Positions 53,387 to 61,945 of a stretch of DNA of 64,000 bases are shown here, in pieces. The DNA comes from Mediterranea massiliensis. GTDB taxonomy: Bacteria; Bacteroidota; Bacteroidia; Bacteroidales; Bacteroidaceae. The stretch spans positions 108,753-172,752 of the forward strand of contig SUXZ01000005.1 of assembly GCA_015060685.1 (NCBI GenBank), in the 5' to 3' direction. The first letter of the stretch is position 1, and each line of letters begins with the position of its first letter. The position numbers and the translations under genes are program-made. The notes beneath the pieces were generated by a model. The model made no database searches. It was not told the DNA's origin and was given only the letters and a program-made list of their open reading frames with translations.

Positions 53387-55801
53387 ATGATTTTACACTA
53401 TATCATCACCGCCTGGCGCTGCATCATGAAATACAAGACACAGAATATCATTGCTGTGTTGGGACTGTCTGTGGCACTCTTCTGCTTCAGCATTTGCCTG
53501 TACGTTACCCGTTACATCTATGACATTGACGGATGTTTCGAGAATAGGGACAGGATTGTGGAGTTTTCCCTGCAAAACAGCGAAATGCAAGGGAAAGGCC
53601 AATACATGAGCGGCGTGCCGAAAGATATTTTCCAAATAGTTAAGCCACACATGGAGAGAGATGTGGAGGCATTTGTGCAGACCTCGTATGCACTCGACCG
53701 CGACTATAGCGTAGAGGTGAACGGCAAGCAACTTCCCTATACCTTAATAACAATAGAGGTGGATAGTGCCTACCAGACGGTGTTCACACCCGAAGTGGTG
53801 AGCGGTTCGTGGGAGGTGGCGGCCAATACACCCAACGCCCTTGTGCTGTCCGAAAGTTGCGCAAAGAAGCTATTTGGCGATGTGCATCTGGCCATCGGCA
53901 AACAGATGATGCTGACGGAACGCACATTCTCTTCGCCCGCAAGCACACCACGAAACGGTGGCATTTCCTATACCATACAGGCGGTAGCCAAGGATATTTC
54001 GGAAAACAACAGCCTTGAGTTCTTGAAATCGTTCGATGCATGGGTGATGAACGATACCGAAGGCCGTTTGCGCGAAGGATTCCAACGACCGGGGATGACC
54101 GGCACCATGCTGTATGCCTTGCTGAAAAAGGATGTAAAGCAGAAGGAATTCAGCCAAAAGTTAAGGGATAAAAAGCTCACCATGAACCTATGGGGTAGTG
54201 ATTGGAATGTTTGCGCCAACCCTTTGGGTGAAGTGATAATAAAAACATCCGGCATTTCGACAACCGCCAACATAACTGCCATTGCCGGCATCCTGATTCT
54301 GTTGGTGGGCTTGCTCAACTTCTTCCACTTCCTGACAGGTAGCTACCTGACCCGCATCCGCGAGTATAGCTTGCGAAGCGTGAATGGTGCGCAAGGCCGC
54401 CACTTGTGGAGCATGCTCAACGTGCAATCGACACTGCTCATTGTGGCTTGTGGAGCCATTGCAGGTCTCATCATGGAACTATCTGCCTCATCGCTGAAGA
54501 TGGATTTCTATCAGTTCCGTTTCGATGTGGATTACCTCACCCTGCTGAAACAGACCGGCGGCTACTTAGTGGGTTTGCTGTTGCTTTGCATGCTGGCAGC
54601 TTGGTTCATTGTGTGGAAGGTGCGTCGCATCACCATACTGAAGGGTATTGCAGGCGGTGGTGGTGTGTATGGCAAGCATCGTTTGCGCAACGTCTTGCTT
54701 GGCATCCAACTCTTCATCTGCTGGATATTCGTTTCGTTGGCCATCACCCTCTACCTGCAAGCCGACAAGAGTGCCAAGACCATATTCGGCACACTGACCG
54801 TAGAAGAGAAAGAAGAGATATTCAGTTTCCCGATGGAGTTCAGTTTCATGGAAACACCGGCCAAACGTACCTTTATAGAAGGTATGCGCAACCTGCCGGG
54901 AGTAAAGGATGTACTGATTGCCCATATGTCCTATACGCAAGGTGTATCGGGCAATCTGTTGTATAGCGAAAAGGACAACAGGGAATCGGCCATAAACATA
55001 CCTTTGTATAGCGTTACGCCCAACTTCTGCAACTTTATGCAGATAGACATCATAAACGGAAAGGACATTGAGGGGCCAACCGATATGTTGATGGATGCTA
55101 CCATGGAGAAGTTCCACCAAAGCGAAATGATAGGAAAGAGTTTCTATGACGACAGAGGCATACACACCGTAGTGGGCATTACAGAACCCTTTATCACCAG
55201 TTCCTATCGAAATGGCGATGTGGATGGCTTTGCCTTCCTTGCCGAAGATTTCACTTACTACATCGGTCATTGCTACGTGAAGTGCCATCCCGGTGAAAAG
55301 AAGAAGGCCGAAGCATCGTTGCGAGCCTACTTCCGCCAGCAGTTGCCCGAAAGCGTTGAAGTGCCTTTCCATACCCTAATGGACGACATCAAGGACTTAC
55401 AATCCTTCGAGTTCAAGCTGCAAGGCATTGTAGGCTTCATGGCATTGGTGGCCATCCTCATCTCGCTACTTGGCATCTATTCGGCCATCACCCTCGACAC
55501 GGAATACCGCCGCAAGGAGATGGCTATCCGCAAGGTGAACGGAGCCGGAATAAAGCAGATTGCTTTCATCTTTGCCCGCCTTTATATTTGGTTGCTACTG
55601 ATTACGGCTGCACTCGCCTTCCCCATTGTTTGGATGATTCATAACCTGATAAAAACCAGTTATGCCATCTTCATCGATACCGGCATCTTGTTCTACGGCG
55701 GCATCTTCGTGGGCATGGCAGCTATTGTGGCACTGACGGTTGGCTTCCGCATCTACCTGATAACGAAGGTCAGTCCGGCAGAGATAATCAGAAAAGAGTG
55801 A
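53387..55801 (+). CDS. FtsX-like ABC transporter permease 3 (type B, tandem copy)
   Basis: An 804-residue paralogue of permease 2. The N-terminus (MILHYIITAWRC), the central block RLRNVLLGIQLFICWIFVS and the C-terminal LDTEYRRKEMAIRKVNGAGI match almost residue for residue, while the two large periplasmic domains (about 45-280 and 450-670) have diverged much more. That pattern suggests the periplasmic parts determine different partners or substrates. It ends VSPAEIIRKE. The 27-base gap before it is made of TTATGAATT repeats. Confidence 0.93.
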   Translation: MILHYIITAWRCIMKYKTQNIIAVLGLSVALFCFSICLYVTRYIYDIDGCFENRDRIVEFSLQNSEMQGKGQYMSGVPKDIFQIVKPHMERDVEAFVQTSYALDRDYSVEVNGKQLPYTLITIEVDSAYQTVFTPEVVSGSWEVAANTPNALVLSESCAKKLFGDVHLAIGKQMMLTERTFSSPASTPRNGGISYTIQAVAKDISENNSLEFLKSFDAWVMNDTEGRLREGFQRPGMTGTMLYALLKKDVKQKEFSQKLRDKKLTMNLWGSDWNVCANPLGEVIIKTSGISTTANITAIAGILILLVGLLNFFHFLTGSYLTRIREYSLRSVNGAQGRHLWSMLNVQSTLLIVACGAIAGLIMELSASSLKMDFYQFRFDVDYLTLLKQTGGYLVGLLLLCMLAAWFIVWKVRRITILKGIAGGGGVYGKHRLRNVLLGIQLFICWIFVSLAITLYLQADKSAKTIFGTLTVEEKEEIFSFPMEFSFMETPAKRTFIEGMRNLPGVKDVLIAHMSYTQGVSGNLLYSEKDNRESAINIPLYSVTPNFCNFMQIDIINGKDIEGPTDMLMDATMEKFHQSEMIGKSFYDDRGIHTVVGITEPFITSSYRNGDVDGFAFLAEDFTYYIGHCYVKCHPGEKKKAEASLRAYFRQQLPESVEVPFHTLMDDIKDLQSFEFKLQGIVGFMALVAILISLLGIYSAITLDTEYRRKEMAIRKVNGAGIKQIAFIFARLYIWLLLITAALAFPIVWMIHNLIKTSYAIFIDTGILFYGGIFVGMAAIVALTVGFRIYLITKVSPAEIIRKE

Positions 55802-55855
55802 ATAAATTGAGAATTGAAAATTGAAAATTGAGAATAAACGAAAAGCATTAATGAT

Positions 55856-58216
55856 ATGAAGACACTGCAATACGCTATTCGTTTCTTGGCAAGAAGCAAG
55901 TCGTACACCCTTATCAACATGTTTGGGTTGGCCCTCAGCCTGGCATGCTGCATCATCCTGATGCGCTACATCCATCGCGAGCTGACGGTGGACACACATT
56001 GCATAGACCGGGAAAAGGTGTATGCCATTAAGGTATCTTATAATGGGGGTAGTCACATCAGTTCTGTGAGTAGTTATAGATACGACCCACCCAAGTTTGA
56101 CGAAAGCAAAATAGATGCTCGGGTAGAATATATCCCATTGAGTGGCGATTATGTTATCGTGGATGGTCATCGTTTCCCATCACGAACCATTGTAACAGAT
56201 AGTACTTTTTTTAGGCTGTTCCGCTATCCGTTATTGGAAGGCGAGTTGCTGCTCGACAAGCCAACCTCTGTTTTGCTGAAGAAGGAGTATGCCAAGAAAC
56301 TGTTTGGCGACAAGAACCCCATCGGACAAGTTATTCGCAACTCAAATGAGAAAGATTTGATTGTAGAAGGAATATTGGATGAACCCGCATGCAAAACAAC
56401 CATCGAATTTGATATGGTGGTATCCAACCACTTATCCAGTCGCTGGTCAAGAATGCCGATAGAGTTTTTCTATTTTAGGCCCGATGTGGATATGGAAGAG
56501 ATGGGCAAGATAGGTCAGACTGCCCGCTACATGAATAGACCGGAATGGGACAACCGTCAATATACGTTCTCTTTCTTGCCCATCGAAGAGCTCTATTGGC
56601 ATGGTGAATTACATCTTGAAACAAGTTTGTTTCGCTATGGTCAGAAATCTCATCTATATATATTAATAGGTGTATGCTTGCTGATATTCCTTACCGGAGT
56701 ACTGAACTTTGTCAACCTCTATTTAGTGGCCATGCTCCGTAGGGGGAAAGAGTATGGTTTGAAAAAGGTATATGGTGCAAGTGCTTGGCACATTTTCCGA
56801 CAAATTTGGTTGGAAAACGCCTTGTTGCTTTTTGCCGCGCTTATGGTGGCTTGGTTGATAATAGAGGTGACTGCTATACCCATCAACCATCTATTGGGAG
56901 AAGAGTTCTGGTATTCACCTTTCGACCTCTGGCTATCGTTAGGAATGTTGTTGCTATTGCCGTTGCTCACATCCATCTATCCCTTTATCAAATACAATTA
57001 TGCTTCGCCCATACTTTCCATACGTTCCATTGGTTTAGGTAATCGTTCTGTCCGTTCAAGAATGGTGTTCTTGAGCATCCAATATGCACTGACATTCCTT
57101 TTGATGGTATGTGCACTCTACTTTAACAAACAATTGAACGTGATGACAAGTACTGAACCGGGGTTCCGTACAGAAAATATTATGTTGGTTAAGCTACTTT
57201 ATGCATCACAAAGTTATGATTTTGACAATGCCGAGGAGTATCAACGAAAACAAGATGAAAAAAGGGCACAGAATCGAATGATATTGGACAAAGTGAATGC
57301 TTGCCCACTGATAGAATACACCGAGTCTGCTTGGGAACGTTTCACTCAAAAAAGCAGCTATTCTACTGATTATATTACTCCAGATGGGAAGAAATCACAC
57401 CTTTATGTCCGTCGAGTATCGCCTACGTTCTTCAAGATGTTCGGCATTGACCTTTTAGAAGGTGATATACCTTCTGAAGAGGGAGAAGAGATGTGGGTAC
57501 TCAACAAAGCTGCGATGAAAGCACTGAATTTCAATTCGCTCGAAGATGCCCGACTGATTGAAGAAAGTAATAAGGGTCTTTCCGACTATCAAACCATTTC
57601 AGCAGTTGTGGCAGACTACTACAATGGTCACCTTATCATGGGGGCAGAACCAACAATCTTTAATGTGGGAGATTTTGGGAATGCATCTATGTATATAGCC
57701 TATGCCGAAGGAAAGGAGCAGGAACTGATTAGCTACCTGACCGAATTGATGAAGGAGGTATATGGCATCGAAAGTTTAGAGTATAGTTTCTTGAAAGACG
57801 ATGTAAACAAACTCTACGATGAAGACCGCAAGGTGACCACCATTTACAACATCTTTGCGGTGATTGCCATCATCATTTCGTGCCTTGGATTGTTCGGCAT
57901 CTCGTTGTTCGACATCCGCCAACGCTATCGCGAGATTGGCATCCGCAAGGTAAATGGTGCCGGCATGAAGGATTTGTATCGCTTGCTCTTCCGCAAGTAT
58001 CTCATTGTGTTGGGTATATCCTTTGTGGTGGCTACCCCCATTGCCTATTACTTTATCTACCAATATACAGCCGACTTTGTCATAAAGGCTCCGATAGGCA
58101 TCGGTATCTTTGTCGTTGCACTGTTGCTGGTAGCCCTCATCTCGTTTGGGACCCTCTTCTGGCAAGTGCGCAAGGCGGCAAATATCAATCCGGCCGATGT
58201 GATAAAAAGCGAATAA
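55856..58216 (+). CDS. FtsX-like ABC transporter permease 4 (type C)
   Basis: A 786-residue double-FtsX permease of a third sequence type. N-terminus MKTLQYAIRFLARSKSYTLI and the segment RYIHRELTVD match permease 6. The first-half block YGLKKVYGASAWHIFRQIWL and the second-half RYREIGIRKVNGAGMKDLYR are coupling helices. It ends INPADVIKSE. A periplasmic stretch GFRTENIMLVKLLY is also shared with permease 6. It comes directly before the ATPase gene. Confidence 0.93.
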   Translation: MKTLQYAIRFLARSKSYTLINMFGLALSLACCIILMRYIHRELTVDTHCIDREKVYAIKVSYNGGSHISSVSSYRYDPPKFDESKIDARVEYIPLSGDYVIVDGHRFPSRTIVTDSTFFRLFRYPLLEGELLLDKPTSVLLKKEYAKKLFGDKNPIGQVIRNSNEKDLIVEGILDEPACKTTIEFDMVVSNHLSSRWSRMPIEFFYFRPDVDMEEMGKIGQTARYMNRPEWDNRQYTFSFLPIEELYWHGELHLETSLFRYGQKSHLYILIGVCLLIFLTGVLNFVNLYLVAMLRRGKEYGLKKVYGASAWHIFRQIWLENALLLFAALMVAWLIIEVTAIPINHLLGEEFWYSPFDLWLSLGMLLLLPLLTSIYPFIKYNYASPILSIRSIGLGNRSVRSRMVFLSIQYALTFLLMVCALYFNKQLNVMTSTEPGFRTENIMLVKLLYASQSYDFDNAEEYQRKQDEKRAQNRMILDKVNACPLIEYTESAWERFTQKSSYSTDYITPDGKKSHLYVRRVSPTFFKMFGIDLLEGDIPSEEGEEMWVLNKAAMKALNFNSLEDARLIEESNKGLSDYQTISAVVADYYNGHLIMGAEPTIFNVGDFGNASMYIAYAEGKEQELISYLTELMKEVYGIESLEYSFLKDDVNKLYDEDRKVTTIYNIFAVIAIIISCLGLFGISLFDIRQRYREIGIRKVNGAGMKDLYRLLFRKYLIVLGISFVVATPIAYYFIYQYTADFVIKAPIGIGIFVVALLLVALISFGTLFWQVRKAANINPADVIKSE

Positions 58217-58242
58217 GTTAATTATGAATTTTGAATTATGAA

Positions 58243-58274
58243 TTGTAGGGACGCAATATATTGCGTCCGAAGAA
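58243..58274. repeat. GGACGCAAT hairpin element, copy 2
   Basis: TTGTAGGGACGCAAT then ATATTGCGTCCGAAGAA: same arms as copy 1 at 48578-48608, with a slightly different loop. It lies between permease 4 and the ATPase gene. Confidence 0.75.
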
Positions 58275-58336
58275 GAGATAAAAAGCAAATAAATAAAAAA
58301 TTACTATATTTACAAACCCTTTAAAACTTTATCATT

Positions 58337-59011
58337 ATGATTAAGACTGAAAATTTGCAAAAAATCTTCAAGACTGAAGAAGTGGAAACATGGGCATTGC
58401 ACGATGTAAGCCTCGAAATCAAGGAAGGCGAATTTGTAGCCATTATGGGACCTTCGGGTTGCGGCAAATCTACCTTGCTGAACATCCTTGGTTTATTAGA
58501 CAACCCCAGTAGCGGCAGTTACGAGCTGAACGGAACCGACGTATCGAAGTTTACCGAAGCACAACGCACCAACCTGCGTAAGGGTGTGATTGGTTTCGTA
58601 TTCCAAAGCTTCAACCTCATCGACGAGTTGAATGTGTACGAGAATATCGAACTTCCATTGCTCTACATGGGTGTGCCTGCTGCCGAACGTAAGAAAAGAG
58701 TGGAAGCAGCCATGGATCGCATGGCCATTGCCCACCGTGTAAAGCACTTCCCCCAACAGCTATCGGGTGGTCAGCAACAACGTGTAGCCATTGCCCGTGC
58801 CGTGGTGGCCAATCCGAAGATTATCCTGGCGGACGAACCTACCGGTAACCTCGACTCGAAGAACGGCCGCGAAGTGATGGACTTGCTCACCCAACTGAAC
58901 AAGGAGGGTACAACCATCGTCATGGTGACCCACTCGCAACACGATGCCGGCTATGCCAGCCGCACCATCAACCTGTTCGACGGTAGTGTAGTGAACGAAG
59001 TACGTATGTAA
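58337..59011 (+). CDS. ABC transporter ATP-binding protein (MacB/LolD type)
   Basis: A 224-residue ATPase. Walker A is MGPSGCGKSTLLN (38-46 core), the Q-loop is in GFVFQSFNLIDELN, the signature is QLSGGQQQRVAIARA, Walker B IILADEPTGNLD, and the switch His is in VMVTHSQHDAGYA. It is a typical small ATPase of the LolD/MacB/FtsE group and the only nucleotide-binding domain in the cluster, so six permeases must share it or use ATPases elsewhere. A possible -7 box TATATTTA (58305-58312) might allow separate expression. Confidence 0.96.
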   Translation: MIKTENLQKIFKTEEVETWALHDVSLEIKEGEFVAIMGPSGCGKSTLLNILGLLDNPSSGSYELNGTDVSKFTEAQRTNLRKGVIGFVFQSFNLIDELNVYENIELPLLYMGVPAAERKKRVEAAMDRMAIAHRVKHFPQQLSGGQQQRVAIARAVVANPKIILADEPTGNLDSKNGREVMDLLTQLNKEGTTIVMVTHSQHDAGYASRTINLFDGSVVNEVRM

Positions 59012-59023
59012 TGGTAGATAAAG

Positions 59024-59059
59024 GGAGTTAAAAGGAGTAGTATATCTCCTTTTAACTCC
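59024..59059 (+). terminator. Strong 14-bp hairpin after the ATPase gene
   Basis: GGAGTTAAAAGGAG (59024-59037) and CTCCTTTTAACTCC (59046-59059) are perfect 14-base arms around an eight-base loop. The sequence after it (TTCATCTCC) lacks a long T run, so it may be a partial terminator or an RNA-stabilising hairpin that sets the ratio of ATPase to downstream permeases. Confidence 0.65.
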
Positions 59060-59118
59060 TTCATCTCCTAAAAGTTTAATTTTTATTTACACTGAAAAAA
59101 GGCATAAAACAGGCGATA

Positions 59119-59181
59119 TTTTTTCCTCGTGAGGAAAAAAAACAGGTATCACGAGAAAAATATTTTTTCCTCACGAGAAAA
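59119..59181. repeat. Three-unit palindrome array, exact 22-bp spacing (same core as 33.7 kb)
   Basis: Dyads around CTCGTGAG/CTCACGAG with T-rich left and A-rich right arms have centres at 59129.5, 59151.5 and 59173.5. The first unit, TTTTTTCCTC-GTGAGGAAAA, is nearly perfect. The middle unit is weaker. The 326 bases between the ATPase and permease 5 contain this array, the hairpin at 59024-59059 and the repeat at 59233-59336, and no gene. Confidence 0.85.
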
Positions 59182-59232
59182 AAATATCTCCATAATCGGC
59201 CACTTTTTGGGGTAAGAAAATAATTTAACAAT

Positions 59233-59336
59233 TTGTAGGGACGCGAATTTAGCGTTTAGTGATTAGTGTTTAGCTACCATTCGGATGCTTCCCGCTAATC
59301 ACTAATCGTTAATCACTAAACATTAAACACTAACAA
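59233..59336. repeat. 104-bp direct repeat, copy 1 (before permease 5)
   Basis: By eye this is identical to 61841-61944. It begins with TTGTAGGGACGCG, contains TTAGTGATTAGTG-type words and their complement CACTAATCGTTAATCACTAA around TACCATTCGGATGCTTCC, and ends one base before the ATG at 59338. The two halves can pair into a long hairpin that would include the start region. Confidence 0.9.
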
Positions 59337-59337
59337 T

Positions 59338-61755
59338 ATGATAGCACATTACCTGAAAGTTGCCATACGCAACCTGTTGAAGTACAAAGTACAGAGCATC
59401 ATCAGCATAGTGGGTCTGGCCATCGGCTTGGCCACCTTTGCCCTGTCCAGCATCTGGTTGAAGTATGAGATGACCTACGACACCCATTGGCCCGATGCGG
59501 AACGCATCTATCAAGTGGGCGGATGGCGCGAAAATGAGTTGGTGAAGTTCGAACGCTACACTTCATTCTTGCTTGCACCCGAACTAAAGGAAAAGTTCCC
59601 GGAGATAGAAGCTATTTGTGCCGTTTCACACCGTTCAATATCAGATAACGGAAAGAAGGTTAATGTGCTGAAGATTGACTCAACCTATACAGAGGTATTC
59701 CCCTTGACAATAGTACAAGGGAGCAATCAATTTATATACGACACTCAACAAGCCGCTATTACAGAAAGTGCAGCCATGCGTTTATTCGGCACAACAGAAG
59801 TATTGGGAAAAAAACTTTCTGGAAATTTCAGGAATAATGGTACAAATGATGGCTACACAATCTGCGCATTGCTGAAAGATGCCGAAGGACATTCTTGCTA
59901 TCCTTACGATGTGATATCATCCTCGAAAGACGAACCCCATAGTTATGGGTATTGGGTTGCCCTTTTGTTTGCAAAACTTTACCCAGATGTTGATGTTGCT
60001 GCTTTGGATGCTAAGTTGAGAGATTATAAAAAAGAAGAGAGCGTTTTAATAAGAGGTACTGACGAGTATGCCGTTTTAGTGGAACAAAAGCCACACACCG
60101 TTGTCCCCCTAAGTGAAATGCATTATACCTATCCCACCTCTACCGATGCCATCCGTTTGGAACATATCCGTCTGTTCAATGCTGTGGGGTTGGTGGTAGT
60201 GCTTTGTGCATTGATTAACTATTTGATTCTTTACGTTATTCGTCTCTATATCCGTCGTCGCGAAATGACCCTTCGCCGTGTGCATGGTGCCGGTGAGGGC
60301 AGTCTGCTACGAATGACCATGACCGAACTCTTGTTACTGACGGGTATTTCCCTCTTCTTCGGTATGCTAATCACCGAACTATTGTTCCAGCCGTTCAAGA
60401 AGATTGCCGAGATAAACGAGGGAAGCAGCTTCCTCTATCGCGAGTCGGCCATCTACATGGGCATTGTGATACTGCTATCCTTGTTGCTTTCGGGCATTAT
60501 GCTTTTGTTGCAACAACGTCGTTCGCATCGCGAATCCCTTTTGCCCATTGCCTCATCGGGCGGTATCTTCACCTTCCGTCGGGTGGCTATGGGTGTGCAA
60601 CTGTTCATCAGTATCTTTGTGCTGTTTGCCACCTTTACACTACAGAAGCAGTTGCGCCAACTGCACCAATCCGACGATATGGGTATAAACATGGATGTAG
60701 TAGTCGGTAGTGGTTGGATTGGCTGGACTGAAGAAGATGTGGATGTAGTGATGGAACAAATACCCTATTTAGAATATTACAAGACGAAAGACCTCCCTTT
60801 CACGAGTAGTTATTCAGCCTATGATTTTATGTACGAGGATGAAAAGGGTGAGATAAACAAAATAGAAAGCAAACGCTACAGAATCAGTTATAATGCCTAT
60901 CGGGTATTCGAATTGCAATTGGTGGCCGGTGAAGCACCGAAGGAGAATGGCGATGAACTTAACGTTTGGATAAACGAATCCTTTGCTGCTAAATATGGTT
61001 GGAAACCATCCGAAGCTGTGGGCAAACAAATATATTCTATGGGGCTTTCCGGATACATTTACCCCGACGGAACAGCACCGAGATATACTATTCGTGGCGT
61101 ATTCAAAAATATTCAGTTGTCGCCTATCTTGCCACCCCTACCAAGTGCCTATCTGCTCGATGCAGATGATAGAGAAGTACGCAATCCTATTTCTAGTAAT
61201 ATAACTAGAACTCGTTTCTTTACATCCAATATTAAAGATGTAAATGTACTGCAAGATAGTGTGCGTGCCCACTTGCAACGTGCCTTTCCGCATGTCGATA
61301 CTCGTTATATGCCTATGAGTTTCTACACCATCAGGGAAGAGATAGAAAAGGCTTTGCAGTCTGAACGCATACTGATGAAGCTGCTTGGCATTGCTTCGGG
61401 CGTATGTATCTTCATTACGCTATTCGGCATCTTCTCTATGGTGAGCCTGACGTGCGAACGTCGTCGCAAGGAGATGGCTATCCGCAAGGTGCATGGCGCA
61501 AAGATTCGCGACATCATCGGGCTGTTTGCCAAGGAGTATGGTATCTTGCTATTGGTTTCGGCGGTGGTAGCATTCAGTGTGGGCTATGCCGTGATGAAGC
61601 AATGGCTACAAACCTATGTGATACAAACCACCATTTCGTGGTGGATATATGTCGCCATCCTTGCGGCCGTCACCCTGATGATTGTCCTCTGTGTGGGCTA
61701 CCGCGTATGGAAAGCCGCCAATGAGAATCCGGCGGATGTGGTGAAGAGTGAGTAG
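59338..61755 (+). CDS. FtsX-like ABC transporter permease 5 (type A)
   Basis: An 805-residue double-FtsX permease. The N-terminus HYLKVAIRNLLKYKVQSIIS is homologous to permease 1, and the middle (RRVAMGVQLFISIFVLFATF) and the end (NENPADVVKSE) follow the common pattern. Coupling motifs are RRREMTLRRVHGAGEGSLLR in the first half and RRKEMAIRKVHGAKIRDIIG in the second. It lies after the ATPase and the 326-base non-coding block, so it may be expressed at another level than permeases 1-4. Confidence 0.93.
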   Translation: MIAHYLKVAIRNLLKYKVQSIISIVGLAIGLATFALSSIWLKYEMTYDTHWPDAERIYQVGGWRENELVKFERYTSFLLAPELKEKFPEIEAICAVSHRSISDNGKKVNVLKIDSTYTEVFPLTIVQGSNQFIYDTQQAAITESAAMRLFGTTEVLGKKLSGNFRNNGTNDGYTICALLKDAEGHSCYPYDVISSSKDEPHSYGYWVALLFAKLYPDVDVAALDAKLRDYKKEESVLIRGTDEYAVLVEQKPHTVVPLSEMHYTYPTSTDAIRLEHIRLFNAVGLVVVLCALINYLILYVIRLYIRRREMTLRRVHGAGEGSLLRMTMTELLLLTGISLFFGMLITELLFQPFKKIAEINEGSSFLYRESAIYMGIVILLSLLLSGIMLLLQQRRSHRESLLPIASSGGIFTFRRVAMGVQLFISIFVLFATFTLQKQLRQLHQSDDMGINMDVVVGSGWIGWTEEDVDVVMEQIPYLEYYKTKDLPFTSSYSAYDFMYEDEKGEINKIESKRYRISYNAYRVFELQLVAGEAPKENGDELNVWINESFAAKYGWKPSEAVGKQIYSMGLSGYIYPDGTAPRYTIRGVFKNIQLSPILPPLPSAYLLDADDREVRNPISSNITRTRFFTSNIKDVNVLQDSVRAHLQRAFPHVDTRYMPMSFYTIREEIEKALQSERILMKLLGIASGVCIFITLFGIFSMVSLTCERRRKEMAIRKVHGAKIRDIIGLFAKEYGILLLVSAVVAFSVGYAVMKQWLQTYVIQTTISWWIYVAILAAVTLMIVLCVGYRVWKAANENPADVVKSE

Positions 61756-61840
61756 ATTAATTATGAATTTTGAATTATGACTATACCTTGATGTTAAAAA
61801 TATAAGAGGTTTTGAACGACCAAAGGGAGTTAATTATGAA

Positions 61841-61944
61841 TTGTAGGGACGCGAATTTAGCGTTTAGTGATTAGTGTTTAGCTACCATTCGGATGCTTCC
61901 CGCTAATCACTAATCGTTAATCACTAAACATTAAACACTAACAA
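61841..61944. repeat. 104-bp direct repeat, copy 2 (before permease 6)
   Basis: Identical by eye to 59233-59336 and, like it, ends one base before a permease ATG. Between the permease 5 stop and this repeat (61756-61840) there is only GAATTATGAATT-type sequence. Confidence 0.9.
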
Positions 61945-61945
61945 C

